A DNA stretch of 64,000 nucleotides from Rotaria sordida (Eukaryota > Rotifera > Eurotatoria > Philodinida > Philodinidae). Positions 52,024-63,818 of this stretch are shown here, piece after piece (position 1 is the first letter of the stretch; each line of letters begins with the position of its first letter). Position numbers and translations under genes: made by a program. The DNA lies in contig CAJNOL010000974.1 in NCBI GenBank assembly GCA_905250125.1, forward strand, positions 1 to 64,000. Reading direction: 5' to 3'. Below the pieces are notes generated by a model. The model did not search any database and was not told where the DNA came from. It saw only the letters and a program-made list of their open reading frames with translations.

Positions 52024-52961
52024 CTAATATAATTCTGCAGTATGTAGAGTTATGCTATGATTAGATCTGCCAGTAACTAATACTTTTCAGGTCTTTAATA
52101 CAGATGCCGAGTGCAAAATTCGTCCACTGTTCATCTTACCAGTTAGTGTCCAGATACCTGTTGATGGATCATACAATTCAGTATTGTATAAATTTTTATC
52201 GATTCCTCCACCAGTAACTAAAACTTTCCCATTCGTTAATACAGATGCTGTATGATCATATCGTTCATTATGCATACTACCAGTTACTATCCATGTTCTT
52301 GTAGACGGATCATAAAGTTCAGTACTATTCAACATAGTACCATTATGAATACCTCCAGCAATTAATACTTTTCCGTTTGTTAACAATGATGCTGAGTGTG
52401 CATGTCGACCAATATTCATGGTACCAGTTATGGTCCATGTTTCTGTTGATGGATCATACAACTCAGAACTATTGAGACCTATACTACTACGGTATACGCT
52501 ACTAATTTGTATATTATTCTCGCTAATAATTCTTGTCAGATTTACTGTTTCTTGAGTATACAACTGAGGACTACTTGGATAAATGGCAATTCCTCCAGTA
52601 ACTAATACTTTCCCATCTAATAATACAGATGCTGTGCGATACTCTCATACATTATTCATATTATTAGTTTCTGTCCAGATTCCTATTGATGGATCATACA
52701 ACTCAGCACTACTTAAATAAATATCAGTTCCTCCACTAACCAAAACTTTTCCATTCCATAATATCGAAGCTGTATGTAAACGTCTGCTATTATTCATACT
52801 ATTAGTTATTGTCCATGTTTCTGTTAATGGATCATACAATTCAGCACTGTTCAAATAAGTATCATTATGTATTCCAGCAGTAACTAATATTTTTCCATTT
52901 TGTAATACAGATGATGCATGTCCATATCGCGTATTAATCATTTTGTCAGTATTCGACCATC
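52024..52961 (-). pseudogene. Kelch-repeat (galactose-oxidase-like propeller) pseudogene
   Basis: On the minus strand an exon begins after ctgtttag (52962-52969) and encodes six kelch-type blades of about 48 residues with the pattern H-[TS]-A-S-x-L-x-N-G-K-V-L-V-x-G-G, then ELYDPST-x-x-W. The frame is broken by TGA at 52645-52647, where the repeat register predicts Arg (CGA), and by TGA at 52087-52089, where it predicts Gly (GGA). It finally ends at TAG 52024-52026 inside the sixth blade. The third blade contains about 25 irregular residues, as if two repeats had recombined. Upstream exons were not found. Kelch propellers mediate binding. Both lesions being TGA is noted but is also what decay of CGA and GGA codons would give. 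Confidence 0.75.
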
Positions 52962-53253
52962 CTAAACAGAAATATTCAAATAGATAAGAAAATATATCAT
53001 TGTTTTCTATTATTAAAATTATTTGGAAATGTTATAAAACTTTTACATGATTGACAAATGAAAAAAGCTTACTTTTCAAATTCGTCACTATAGTATTAAT
53101 TAATGTTTCAATTGTTTCTTTTTTTATACATATATTTTCTTTGTTAGATAAATTTTTCAATCAGATGTCATTGAAATGGAACAGAGAGTGACTAGATCAT
53201 AACATTCGATATTTAATCTGTCTTTCATTTTAAAATTTCGATTATAGATAAAT

Positions 53254-53665
53254 TGAAAGATCTTAGGTGTTTATCTTATCTATTTCTATCTTCAAAAAAC
53301 AAAATCAAGACATGTGATCGTCTTTAAGAATTTTACGTTATTACCTGATAAACAGAAAGATGTCTATGACAATGGTAAACATTCTGCTTTGGGTGAACAA
53401 CAAGAGGTAATGATGCACACCGACATATTTGATGAACAAGCGTATGTAATGTTGTTACATGGTTCTAAAATCGAACATAGTATACCTGGTGCACAGTAGC
53501 TTTTATTAGTAAGTGTACGATAGTTAAAGCAAGGTGTAGATGGTGAACGACAGTTATCAGTATTCGAGGAAATATCACATTGTGGTAAAGAACATTTTCA
53601 TGTTGAATTCCATGCAGAATGAAATAAATCAGATAATGTAAATTTTATTGCAAAATTACTCTAAG
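53254..53665 (+). pseudogene. Decayed coding fragment, unrecognised
   Basis: One frame stays protein-like for about 130 codons despite four stops. It reads KSRHVIVFKNFTLLPDKQKD, then DIFDEQAYVMLLHGSKIEHS, a TAG at 53497-53499, a second TAG, then GVDGERQLSVFEEISHCGKE and FHVEFHAE, a TGA, and FIAKLL. There is no ATG and no family match. It sits between the kelch pseudogene and the piggyBac relic and may belong to either region's debris. Confidence 0.35.
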
Positions 53666-54399
53666 TACAAGAATAATTTGGCATTTCAACGATTTGACCT
53701 ATAAACTAATTGTTCTAATAGTAGAATAAAATAATAAATCCGCAAATCTTTTATTCTTAATACAGAGACGATCAAAGACAAAATTATTAATATTCGCATG
53801 ATGTCTTGTGCTGATCACCAAACCGAAAAAAAATGATTGACACTCGATAGGTTTTCTTTCTGTTCTCTTTCAATCGGAAGAATACACAACATTTATTTAT
53901 AATATTCACTTATATACATACAAAGCGATAAATCACCTGAATAATTTTATCGATTCCATATTTAGTATGCGATATCTTTTAATTTTCTTTCATAAAACTG
54001 AAATCATGTTCTTTTTATAATTAGAAATGTTTGTTTCATAATCTTAATTACATTCTAGTAAGCACAGTGTTTATTTTTCTATTCTGATTTGATATTGTTC
54101 TTCATTACATCCATAGAACCATTCTGTTCGTTTTCTATGTTATGTCTGTACAGAAAAAAAAAACATGTAAGTAATATGTTACTTTCATGCAACTTTTCAT
54201 CAACTTTATAACATTATGTTAATGTAGAATTGATCCACTTCCATTATATTCATGAAAATGAAAAAAAAACATAATCACATTCAGGGAAACTACATCATTT
54301 CAATTTAAAATCGATTTACAACTAATCTATTTCATCATTTTTGAGCAATAAGATCCTTTCTTTTATAATATCAGTATCCATATTTGTATCTTTACATGT

Positions 54400-55591
54400 T
54401 GTTGATAACTCAAGTCAATCGCATGATATCGGTCCAAACTTTGATCGAAAATATAAAGTGCGTCCATTATTCAATATTGTAAAAAAAATTCAGAAAAAAT
54501 TCTAAGAGAAGGAAAATTGAGTGCAGATGAACAAGCAATGCTTCTCAAAGGAAAAAGTATTATGAAGCAGCATATGCCAAATAAACCGAATCATTGAAAT
54601 TACAAAATGTTTCCTTTAGTCAGTGGTAAAAGCGGTATATGTTATGACTTTATTTTCTATACTGGTAAAGGAAATAAGCAGAAATATGAACTCTGTGCAA
54701 AAATTATTTTTGAACTGTGCGAAACCGTACAACATTCAATCAACCATAAACTGTATTATGATAATTATTACACAACGGTTTGATTACAAGTGGAACTGCA
54801 ACAGCTGTGAATTTATGCTGTCAGTACAGTAAGATTCAATTGATTGTCTGATTGGATTATGAAAAATGTCAAAGATTTATCAAACAAATGTCCAGAAGCA
54901 ATGGATCATCGTGTCGCTGAGGTTGATGGTGTTCAAATATTTGCATCAAGATGATATGCTAGTAATGTTATTAACTGTCTTTCAACATTATATGGCTGTC
55001 GTCGGATTGATTTAGTTCAACGATGGTCATCCAAGAAAAATAAACATACAAATTACAAGACTGAACGTTATAAAAGCTTATAACCAACACATAGGTTGAG
55101 TAGGTTTGATCGATATGCTGATCTCGCTATATCGCATCGATGTTCGTTCATCAAGGTATTATATTAAAATTATTTTTCATCTTATTGATCTGTCATTAGT
55201 GAATAATTGGCTTTTCTATGATCACCATTGTTTGCAACTTCAAGTTTCAAAAAAGAATATAATGTTTTTATTAGCGTTTCGTATTGATGTAGCGAAAACT
55301 TTACAAAAATCTAGTCTATCACTACCACCCCCAGCACAACATGACCGTCCATCTTTGCAATCAACAGCAAATGAAAATTATCTTCCAAATTCACGTAGAA
55401 AAGTGCTGAGTGTAGCTTCATCAACCAGTGCTCAGCTTGATAAATATGATCATTGGCCTGCTCAAATAGCAAAGGGCTGCTGTCAAAATCCTAACTGTAT
55501 TGAATATACAAGAATATCATGTTCAAAATGTGGTCTATGTTTATGTTTGAACAATAAAAATAGTTGTTTCAAAGATTATCATCATAAATAA
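54400..55591 (+). pseudogene. piggyBac-type transposase relic
   Basis: Segments of a DDD piggyBac transposase occur in order but in several frames. KVRPLFNIV (near 54459) comes first, then LSADEQAMLLKGKSIMKQHM and PNKPNH, FPLVSGKSGICYDFIFYTGK, and LYYDNYYTT. Later come VINCLSTLYGCRRIDLVQRW, then LIDMLISLYRIDVRSSRYYI, FHLIDLSLVNNWLFYDHHCL, and a Cys-rich end (CCQNPNCIEYTRISCSKCGL). The Asp codons at 54526-54528 and 54760-54762 sit where the first two catalytic Asp of the family lie. At the third site GGVD is replaced by G-stop-V-G (TGA at 55097, GGT at 55103). Stops also occur at 54595 and about 54778. The element is dead. No terminal repeats or TTAA pair were located. Confidence 0.85.
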
Positions 55592-56515
55592 GTTGCTTTC
55601 TTCAAAATTATACGTAATCTTTGCTGTTATTGTTTTCTTATATGTTTGTCTGTCTTGTTTCTCTATATATATTTGTATCCTGTTTTTTGTGTTGGTTTTA
55701 TGAATAAATGAAGAAAGTATAAAATAGTGCATTTTCATAGCCAAAAACAAAAAAATGAGTTTTTTAAAATTTTAACTCATAGTAGCTGGCTGTTACCAAA
55801 TGACAACATAAAGTTTTATTAGGTGCCGAAGGACTTTTTTTGTTCTGAAAAATACATTTTTGCTATCCATGTGATAGAACAACAACAAATATGCAGAAAA
55901 AGATTTTTGCTATCTGGCTTCTGGATGCCGGTCGGAAAAGTTAACTGTTGGTCATTGTTAACCAAGATCTTGTATGAAGCTCACGTTAAGAAGCATTTTC
56001 TAATTAATAAATAATATTCTCGATAATTTAAAAAATTTTCGGTGAAACTAATAAATCGAAATTCTATCAGTTATATTCTATTTTCTTTATTGATTTTAAC
56101 ATTCATTAAGTTTTTATGCTAACGCATGTTTTGCTTTTTGAAATGAAATAGTTACATCAACGGCTATATTAGCTTCATTTTCAATATATACACAGCACTT
56201 TTTAGTTATAGTTGATAGTCGTCTATATGTCTTCTCATTTGCGAACATAAACTCGAAATTCAAAAACTATTAAGTTCAATTTCGTTTGTTTTTTTAATTT
56301 AAATTATTAAAATAGAAAACAATCTTAAGTCTCAAATTTTCATTGTTTAAATTCTTAAAAATTAACTTATATCAATTCAAAAAAAACTTTTTTATGACAG
56401 AAATTATTTTTAAAAAATTAACCAAAATTTTAAATTTTAATTCTTTTAAATTTTTAATAAAATTACTCATAATAATTTTAATAAAACTGATAACTTTAAT
56501 TCTACCTTTAACTAA
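55592..56515. other. Intergenic, no gene seen
   Basis: 3' flank of the piggyBac relic, AT-rich; short frames only. Confidence 0.5.
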
Positions 56516-56639
56516 CTGCAGTTTATAGAGTTCGCTAAATATTGAATTTCACTATTTTTATTTAATGAGCTGTAATTTGTAGAGCGCGTTAAACTATTGT
56601 TCTTCTCTTCTTCTTCTTAATTAACTGCAATTTGTAGAG
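56516..56639 (+). repeat. Three diverged 54-55 bp repeats with a ctgyaatttgtagag core
   Basis: Cores lie at 56516-56530 (ctgcagtttatagag), 56570-56584 (ctgtaatttgtagag) and 56625-56639 (ctgcaatttgtagag), each followed by a ttcgc/cgcgt-like pair. Spacing is 54 and 55 bp, while the DNA between cores is hardly conserved. An inverted cluster follows at 57358. Confidence 0.7.
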
Positions 56640-57357
56640 TTCACCAGACATGATTGTTATTATGAAGAGCATGAGTTTTTTTTTTGAACTTCAACACACT
56701 ATTTAATTCTTACCATGACATAGAATCAAACATCGAATGAAGACAAACTAATTGAGGTGCAAAGCATTTATATACAAAAATAAAAATATAGAAAATTACG
56801 TTCAACAAAACATAGGTTTAAAATATGGATGTTCGTAAGCGGCTTCTCTTCACAAACACCTCCATCCATTCACCTTACACTCACAATAAAAATTGAATTA
56901 CTGCTATAAATTATGATAAAACCTCTTTGAAAATTCGCTTTGACTTTAATTAAAATCCTTCTTAGCTAAGTCCAAATTGATGACCCTTGCTCGTGCAGTA
57001 TGGGTATTAGTTTATCAATAACAAAAAAACCAATCAGGTAGTCAATATCTCATCTAAATATTTAGTTCTCTTTCACAAAATCCAGCTTATATCCGAACGA
57101 TAATAATAATTTATTTTAAAACTTAGGTTGCTTTCAAGACATATTAATATATACATATAATTTCATTTCATTTAATATTTGATAGCTACTATTTATAGAA
57201 AAAAGTGTCATACCATTCTTTACACCCTGTACACCTTTCTGCATATCATCTCAAATCTATCTCAATCAAAAATTTTTTTGATTAAAAGCTCACATTCTCT
57301 ATATATTTTACCACGTCCTTTAAAATGATCAATCTGTATTGAACAAAAACTCATGCT

Positions 57358-57493
57358 ATCAACAAATTACAGTAATTTTTTTTATAACTAAAATCTTCAT
57401 TTGACAACAAACTTGCATCCTCTACAAATTACAGCAGTTGCACTGCTCAAACACTTTCTCTAGTCAAAAAGTTACGCCCTCTACAAGCTGTAG
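57358..57493 (-). repeat. Inverted cluster of the same core, 59-62 bp spacing
   Basis: Cores in opposite orientation lie at 57358-57372 (atcaacaaattacag), 57420-57434 (ctctacaaattacag) and 57479-57493 (ctctacaagctgtag), preceded by ACTCATGC, ACTTGCATC and GTTACGCC-like sequence. A more degenerate copy may lie near 57295. Together with the 56516 cluster they flank about 0.7 kb of unrecognised DNA. Confidence 0.65.
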
Positions 57494-58901
57494 TAGCTTT
57501 CCTTAAAATAAAATAAATTCTCATTCAAATTTTTTAAAACGACTTATTTTCTGTATGTGTTCTTATTGATCAAATCTTTAGAAATTTACTATCAAATTTA
57601 ATCGTTTTATACGAAACTAAGAAAATTGTCAACTTTAAATCAACTGAAAATTTAAAACATATTATTTTACTTAAACATGATTTTTTTTTCATGTTTGCAA
57701 ATGAGAAGTAGCTGATTTATCCACAATCAAACTCACACTACCCACACCCACATCAACATTCTCAACAAGACGAAGCTTGCCACGATGGACGTTGTTTCAT
57801 ACATTTGCTTTTGTTTGCCTTTTACACTTATCATATCTTCATTCGAAATGATTAATACACTGTAGAAAAAGAACCGTGAGATAAAGCGACAGAATGTGTC
57901 GCAACGAAAACGCGACGTAGCAATAAGCGACACATTTCATTTTAGTATGAGAAAACAGAACGAAGAATCATTTTTTTTTACATTTGCATGAAGAATTGCA
58001 CAATTACTGAGCAATTACTTACATAGTTAAAATGCATTTTTTTTCATAGTGAGGTTGCTGTCATTAAATGATTGGTTGCTACAAACACGCAATATACGTC
58101 ATCCAAATAAAAATAAAAACAGATGTGTCCAATTCAAATCATGCTTCTGTGAAAGACGATTGTTTACTAGCTTTTTGTTTCAAACGCATCTGGTTATAGA
58201 AGAAATTCATTTTAACAACAACGAAATGTATTAATTAAAATATCTACAACATGTCCTTTGATTCTGTGAACAAGTGACGAACGAAGTATTCAACTGGGAA
58301 AAAACCAACTTACTTATCAATTATCATGAAACCTAACAATAAAAAAGTACTTCGTACTGCTTTGTAGGATTCTTCTGTCCTGTGAAAAAGAACGGTATTG
58401 AAATACATTTGTTGGAAAAAAACTTAATGCAGGGTGACTACTGTTCGAAGTGAAACAAAAAAAATCTTTTGTACATCTGTAAATAATTCTTTTTTATGCA
58501 CTGAAAAAAACCTTAGTAAATATACAATGCGGGAAAAAACCAATCTCGCACTCAACCATCATCAAAACGAAACTATATCTAAATATCGATAGAAAAGTAA
58601 AATAAAAGGACGCCCACAGAAGAAGAAAGTGTGAGTTAATGTGTTTATCGAAAAATGAATATTCCCGATAGCCAACAGAAAAACTCAGTAACCTCTGTTG
58701 AAGTCACTTTCTAGCAAGTTCTTATAGAATAAAAAAAAAAAATACGTAAATACACGCACACATTCACGACGGCACACTTTTGAAATCAATAAGCAGCCTC
58801 AGAAGTCTCTTTCTTTTATATCGAAAATGATGAACACGCAGACAGATGCGCTGCATTTTCATTGTTTGTGTGTTTTAGATTATTTTATTACCTTGAATTC
58901 A
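57494..58901. other. Intergenic, upstream region of the E2 gene
   Basis: No gene recognised. A tgtgttttag 3' splice-like site ends at 58878, 23 bases before the preferred E2 start, so part of this may be a 5' UTR intron or an outron. Confidence 0.5.
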
Positions 58902-59571
58902 ATGCCACTTACGGCCAAACAAGCATGGGTGGAGGTGAATAAGCTGAGATTGTTAGGTCCAACTGGTAATTCGCCAGGTATATTCATTGTTGACGAGTCT
59001 CCTTTTCAACAGGAACAAGAAGCAGCTGCTGCAGAATCTCAAGATCCTGTTATCGCCGGCCGGATATTACCAACTTCTGATATCTACAAAGAAGGAGCTT
59101 ATCGACTAGAAATGAGATTTTCACCTGGATATCCATTCAAGCCACCAGAAGTGCGCTTCGCTACACCCATCTATCATCTAAATGTCGATAAAGATGGTGA
59201 GTAATTATTTACCTCAAAAAATATTCTGGATGCAATCTTTAAAAAGTCCTTCTATTTCCAAACAATAATTTCATTTTTTTTGTGTCTGTACCTATAGGTT
59301 TAGTTTGCATACCTATTCTAAGAGTGACCGAGAACTGGAATGCTAATACGTCTTTGGCCGACGTGGTCAAAGCTATTGTCGACGTTATTGATCATCCAAA
59401 AATCGAGTATGCGATGAGCCCCGGTAGGTTTATTTTATATTGTCGATTCTCTTATTAAACCACTCTTTCTGTCTTGCTGTAGAGATACAAAAAGAGTATG
59501 ACTCAAATAAGGCCGAGTACGAGCGGAAGGCAAAACAGATGGTGAAAGATAAAGCGTTGCGTCGAAACTGA
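58902..59571 (+). CDS. E2 ubiquitin-conjugating enzyme (UBC fold)
   Basis: Exons 58902-59196, 59298-59423 and 59483-59571 encode 169 residues from the ATG at 58902. An in-frame ATG at 58827 would add 25 residues, but a splice-like acceptor lies between, so the inner ATG is preferred. The UBC core is clear: GAYRLEMRFSPGYPFKPPEV, then TPIYHLNVDKDGLVCIPIL. Cys102 is in the catalytic position and HLN (residues 92-94) replaces the usual HPN. WNANTSLADVVKAIVDVIDH and YDSNKAEYERKAKQM complete the C-terminal helices. E2 enzymes accept ubiquitin or a relative from E1 as a thioester on the Cys and pass it on with an E3. The loop QQEQEAAAAESQDPVIAG near residue 40 is longer than usual. The subfamily is not settled; the ENW after the catalytic strand recalls UBE2L3. 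Codons are less AT-biased than in neighbouring genes. Confidence 0.85.
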
Positions 59572-59670
59572 ACACAATTATTCTCTCACTCATGCTTACA
59601 TTCATCTGGACTATTCGATTGACACACTTTTCAAGTATGCATAATCAACAATGTCTACACATAAGATGTT

Positions 59671-60678
59671 TCAAAAGCTATAACCAGAAAGTAAATTTGC
59701 ATATTTACATCGCGTATTAGTCAACTAGACTATTTTTTTTGTGAACGATAGAGGTGTGATCCGAGTTTTTATTCTTAAAAAAAACCTTCACAAATACTAT
59801 TCAAAACTATTATCTTTGATTTCTATACAATAATTTAGTTTGTTTTCAATTTCTTATAATACTTTCGACAGAAACTCACTATATTACTTGAAGCTTTTCA
59901 GCTCATATTTTGCCTCTTAGTAGAGGATTACTAGACTAAAGACACCTCCAAATGGTTCGTACTCTTATCGAATTTGGACGAGATACTGAGTGTTACATGA
60001 ATTCTACTCTTCAAACATTTCAATTTATAAATAAAATTCAGTTTCCGAATTTTGACCTAAAGTTTTGCCCATATAAAGCTTTCAATTACATCAGATTGTA
60101 TAGAAAATTTCAAAACTTTTGTATATAGTCTCCCCGAAATACGGATTTTTCAATATCGTCGTGTTTTCCGCGATACCGATGGAACAAGCACCTAAGTTTT
60201 GACAAATTCGTATCTCGAGGAGACTACACTCAAAAGTTCTGAAATTTTCTACGTAATCTGGTATATTGAAAGCTTTATATGGGCAAACTTTTAGGTCGAA
60301 ATTCGGAAACTGAATTTTATTTATAAATTGAAGTGCTTGAAGGGTAGAATTCATGCAACACTCAGTATCTCGTCCAAATTCGATACGAGTACGAACCATT
60401 TGGAGATTTCCCTAGTCTAGTAATCCTCTACTAAAAGGCAAAATGTGAGCTGAAAAGCTTCAAGTAATATGGCGAGTATCTCTCGAAAGTGTTATAAGAA
60501 ATTGAAAAAAGCTAAATTATTGTATCGAAATTAAAGATGATACTTTTAAACGATTTTTGCGAAGCTTTTTCCAAAGAATAAAAACTCTGATTACTTCTCT
60601 ATCGTTCAGAAAAAAGCACCCGATTTAATTATTATGGATGGAGATATGCAAATTTACTTTCCGATAATAGCTTTTCGA
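59671..60678. mobile_element. 1.0 kb fold-back element directly downstream of the E2 gene
   Basis: Left end caaaagctataaccagaaag and right end ctttccgataatagcttttc are inverted copies. The arms (59671-60153 and 60199-60678) match along their length, for example gaaagtaaatttgcatat against atatgcaaatttactttc and aatggttcgtactcttatcg against cgatacgagtacgaaccatt. The spacer is about 45 bp (60154-60198). Identity is roughly 85% by eye. No target duplication is obvious. It begins 100 bp after the E2 stop and may affect its 3' UTR. Each arm has a similar inward-facing short open frame, which is expected from the duplication. Confidence 0.8.
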
Positions 60679-63201
60679 GTACCCAATATTTTTTCGTTCT
60701 TATTTTATTCTTGCAGTTTGGTTTTGTATAACATATTATTTCTTTTCTTTCTAAACAGGAAACTTTGAATAGCGTGAGTGAAAAGAATGATCACTTTTAT
60801 TTCTTATAACTTTGTTTACTTCTTTTTTAAAGTTGCAAGCACGTAAAGATAAATACAAACAAATATGAGAAGAAACGACGTCTGCGGAGACTTGATTTGT
60901 TTTCTTGTTTACGTTGTAAGAAGTGACGAACGCATGTTTACAAAAGCCGCCTTTCACAAAGTTGCATCTATCAAAACGATACATTGCTCTTTAGAATATG
61001 TAGATCAACTCTAATTAGCTGCGGCTGTATACATGTACTAGCATGTAGTATCAGAAAGTGTAGTCCAAAGAAGTATCTCTTGTGAACATTATTGGTAATC
61101 AATCAACTTGCACGATGAAAGTTTATTCGGTTAGCTCACGTATTCGCTTAGGTCCTTTCATTTCATGCACACTGTTATATAGCAATCATGGATGCGAGCA
61201 GGATGAGAGGGATGCCAACGAGGCCAAGATTTGATCAATGGGCACACGGACGTATGAACGAAAACTTGTACTCAAAGATACGTAACGATCATTGACCAGT
61301 CCACATTTGTTTACGGATCAGAGAAAGATGGGTGTGAGTGTTTGGATGTGTAGCGTGGGAATGGGTGTAACTGCGAATATTCATTTCAGCGACAAACTCA
61401 TCTACATTCTGCATTAGCATCACCATCTGTATTTAAAAAATAACTCAGATAAAATTTATCTTTAACTTTTCAGCAGCAGCTAAAGGATAGTCCTATATGA
61501 ATTATAGTTTATGATGGAGATTAAATCTTGTATTTCTTTTCTACAGTCAAGTACTGGTTTAATTATTTTTTGAGTTATTTTTGAAATCATCTTATGTAGT
61601 TGAAGCTTCGTTCGTATTGGAACTTGAATTAGACAACACATGGAATAAAGTTAGAAGTAAAAAGGATGATTGATGATGGTACAGTTGTTGATGCAAGAAA
61701 AGAACGAGACAATGGGATTTTATTGAATAAAAATAAAGCTTTTTTTAAATAGTACGCGATCAGAGCAAATAAAGTAAACACAGGATAGCGAAACAAGATC
61801 AAGAATTGCACCTGTATGTATCATCTGCAGTGTCGACAGAGACCTAACATCATTTGAATAGTAGCGAATGTAAAAAATTATTCTTTTTTGAGCTGCACAT
61901 CAGATTTTGGCCCAAAAATTGCCTCGTATATATAGATAGCGCTATTTATCGCCATCTCTAAGGTATTGCCTTAGAATTGTATCTTGTTAAAACGAGACAG
62001 AATGCAAAAGATTCTAGATGAATAGTTTCCATTGGCTCAAATAAGCCATTATTGCATCCGTGTCGCCACCCACTAACAGTGATTTCAGAAATGCGGCTTA
62101 GGTCTCAAAAACAAATTATACTAAAATGTTGATATCTCTTTATTACTTCGAATAGTAAGAATAAAAATTTTAGAAAAAGTGTCCTCACATGTGGCTCCCT
62201 CTCAAGTGCATTTGTAGCTATGATTTGATGACTAACTAGAATCTGACTGTGCACTAAACGTGAATAGACAATTTTATCTTTGTTTTTGCTTTGTATACTT
62301 GCTCTTCATTGAAGAATTGTTTGAGCCAATAAACGAACAAAATGAGATTTTTTAAAAGGAGAAACTGTATAATGGTAACATGCGACATCTCTTAAAAATT
62401 TTGTGTTTTAGTAAAAATTCGATTTATGGGGTACAGCTCGTAGCAGAGCTGTGCCGGTTCGGTCGGACCAAATCGGATGAAATAGTTGGACCGACCATTT
62501 TTCCCCCATCGAAAAATATTTTATAGATGTGGCATTTTTTCTGGGAAAATTTGTTCAGATCAACTTTGCGTGCTCGTATCAAAACAAACAGTCAGTGTTA
62601 TTTCAAAAATTATGTTTTATTTTCTTCTGTTCATCTACACTATTTCATTTCTTTAATCGAAGTATATTTCATTTTTTAATAAGTACAATCAAAACTGTGT
62701 CATTTGAGCTAAACTTATCTCGTACATGTTTTGTTGAAGATCAAATGTAGGTTTGGATTGTCATTCAATGAGAAACTTTAGATATGTCTGTAAAGATTGA
62801 GTGAGAAAATTCAAAATTTGAAATATAGCAATCAGTTGATAGATAAACAGCTCTACAATTCGCGCTATATATAGATATCTCATATATTCATCTTTGAGAA
62901 ACCCAACAAATGTAAATGACTAGAATATGAGATTATTTTTCCTGGAAATTTGTAAAAGCCTGAGCGAAAAAAGGATAATCAATGTTTTTTGAAGTCATTT
63001 TCATTCACTTGCATTCGATTGAATTTCTAACTTCTTTCATTGAATTTTACGTGTCGATTGTCGTCTTCATTGATCACAGAATGAAAATTTCACCTACAAA
63101 CACTTACTATCGATCGGTCCATAAAGGTGAACAATCCAATGGTTCGAAGCCTTTACAAGCATTTCTCAACATCTGTCTAATCGATCAATCATCTTGAATA
63201 G
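60679..63201. other. Intergenic, no firm gene
   Basis: One 35-codon frame at 61188-61295 (MDASRMRGMPTRPRFDQWAH and onward) has unusually GC-rich codons but no other support. The remainder shows no recognisable exon, RNA or repeat. Confidence 0.45.
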
Positions 63202-63202
63202 G

Positions 63203-63322
63203 ATTTTTTACGACATCGATGAAGATACCTTTCATGAAGAAGCCTTGTCTTTTCTTCATGATATTCACGAGAATCAAATTAGCATCTCTTGGCAAGAATA
63301 TAATGTGACCATTATTCACTCT
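63203..63322 (+). CDS. Candidate exon of an unrecognised gene (partial)
   Basis: After an aatag acceptor-like site the frame reads IFYDIDEDTFHEEALSFLHD, then IHENQISISWQEYNVTIIHS, and meets a gtgtgt donor-like site near 63323. The composition is protein-like and acidic. No family is recognised, and no phase-matched partner exon was proven. Confidence 0.3.
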
Positions 63323-63652
63323 AGGTGTGTATGCACGTGTGTGAAGGTATGAGAATGTAGAAGCGGATGAAGAAAAAAACTAACAATAACGCCCACCCAC
63401 ATCCATACCCCCATTAACATTGAACCATTAATTTGCTCAACAACTAATTAGTATTATTTCTAAACGAGCAACCTGCATGTGAAGTCGAGGGCAAATCTTC
63501 GAGAAAACACATCTGCACGATTTTGTATTCATCAAAAACAACGAAACCATCTTTTTTTTCACAGAAGCAATTATTAACGATAGTCGAATGGGTTTATTCA
63601 GTAATGAATTGAAACCTTCCAAATATCAATCAAACATTATATTCGCTAAGTA

Positions 63653-63818
63653 GTGCCAATTATCATCTCGTCGAGCGTCAGTAGATGTACCAGGTACCTT
63701 ACAGGAGACCTTGGTCGCTTGCTATCAAGTACTTGACATGGCCTATCTTGAACATTATATTCGCTCTTGTTTGACTCCAACCCACCGTGACGGACATCCA
63801 TCAAACACTCCAATGTAA
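63653..63818 (+). CDS. Candidate terminal exon of an unrecognised gene
   Basis: From about 63653 the frame reads CQLSSRRASVDVPGTLQETL, then VACYQVLDMAYLEHYIRSCL and PTHRDGHPSNTPM, before a TAA. Codon use is richer in GC than the surroundings. Two more frames continue in a coding-like way towards the window end, so a frameshift or further exons are possible. A 15-base direct repeat (aacattatattcgct) occurs near 63633 and 63750. No family recognised. Confidence 0.3.

Noticed and set aside
60091..60399. 102-residue minus frame, with a similar inward frame in the opposite arm (59953 on)
   Set aside because: Both arms carry the same start (MVRT) because they are inverted copies. Differences between arms change amino acids as often as not, so there is no sign of selection on a protein.
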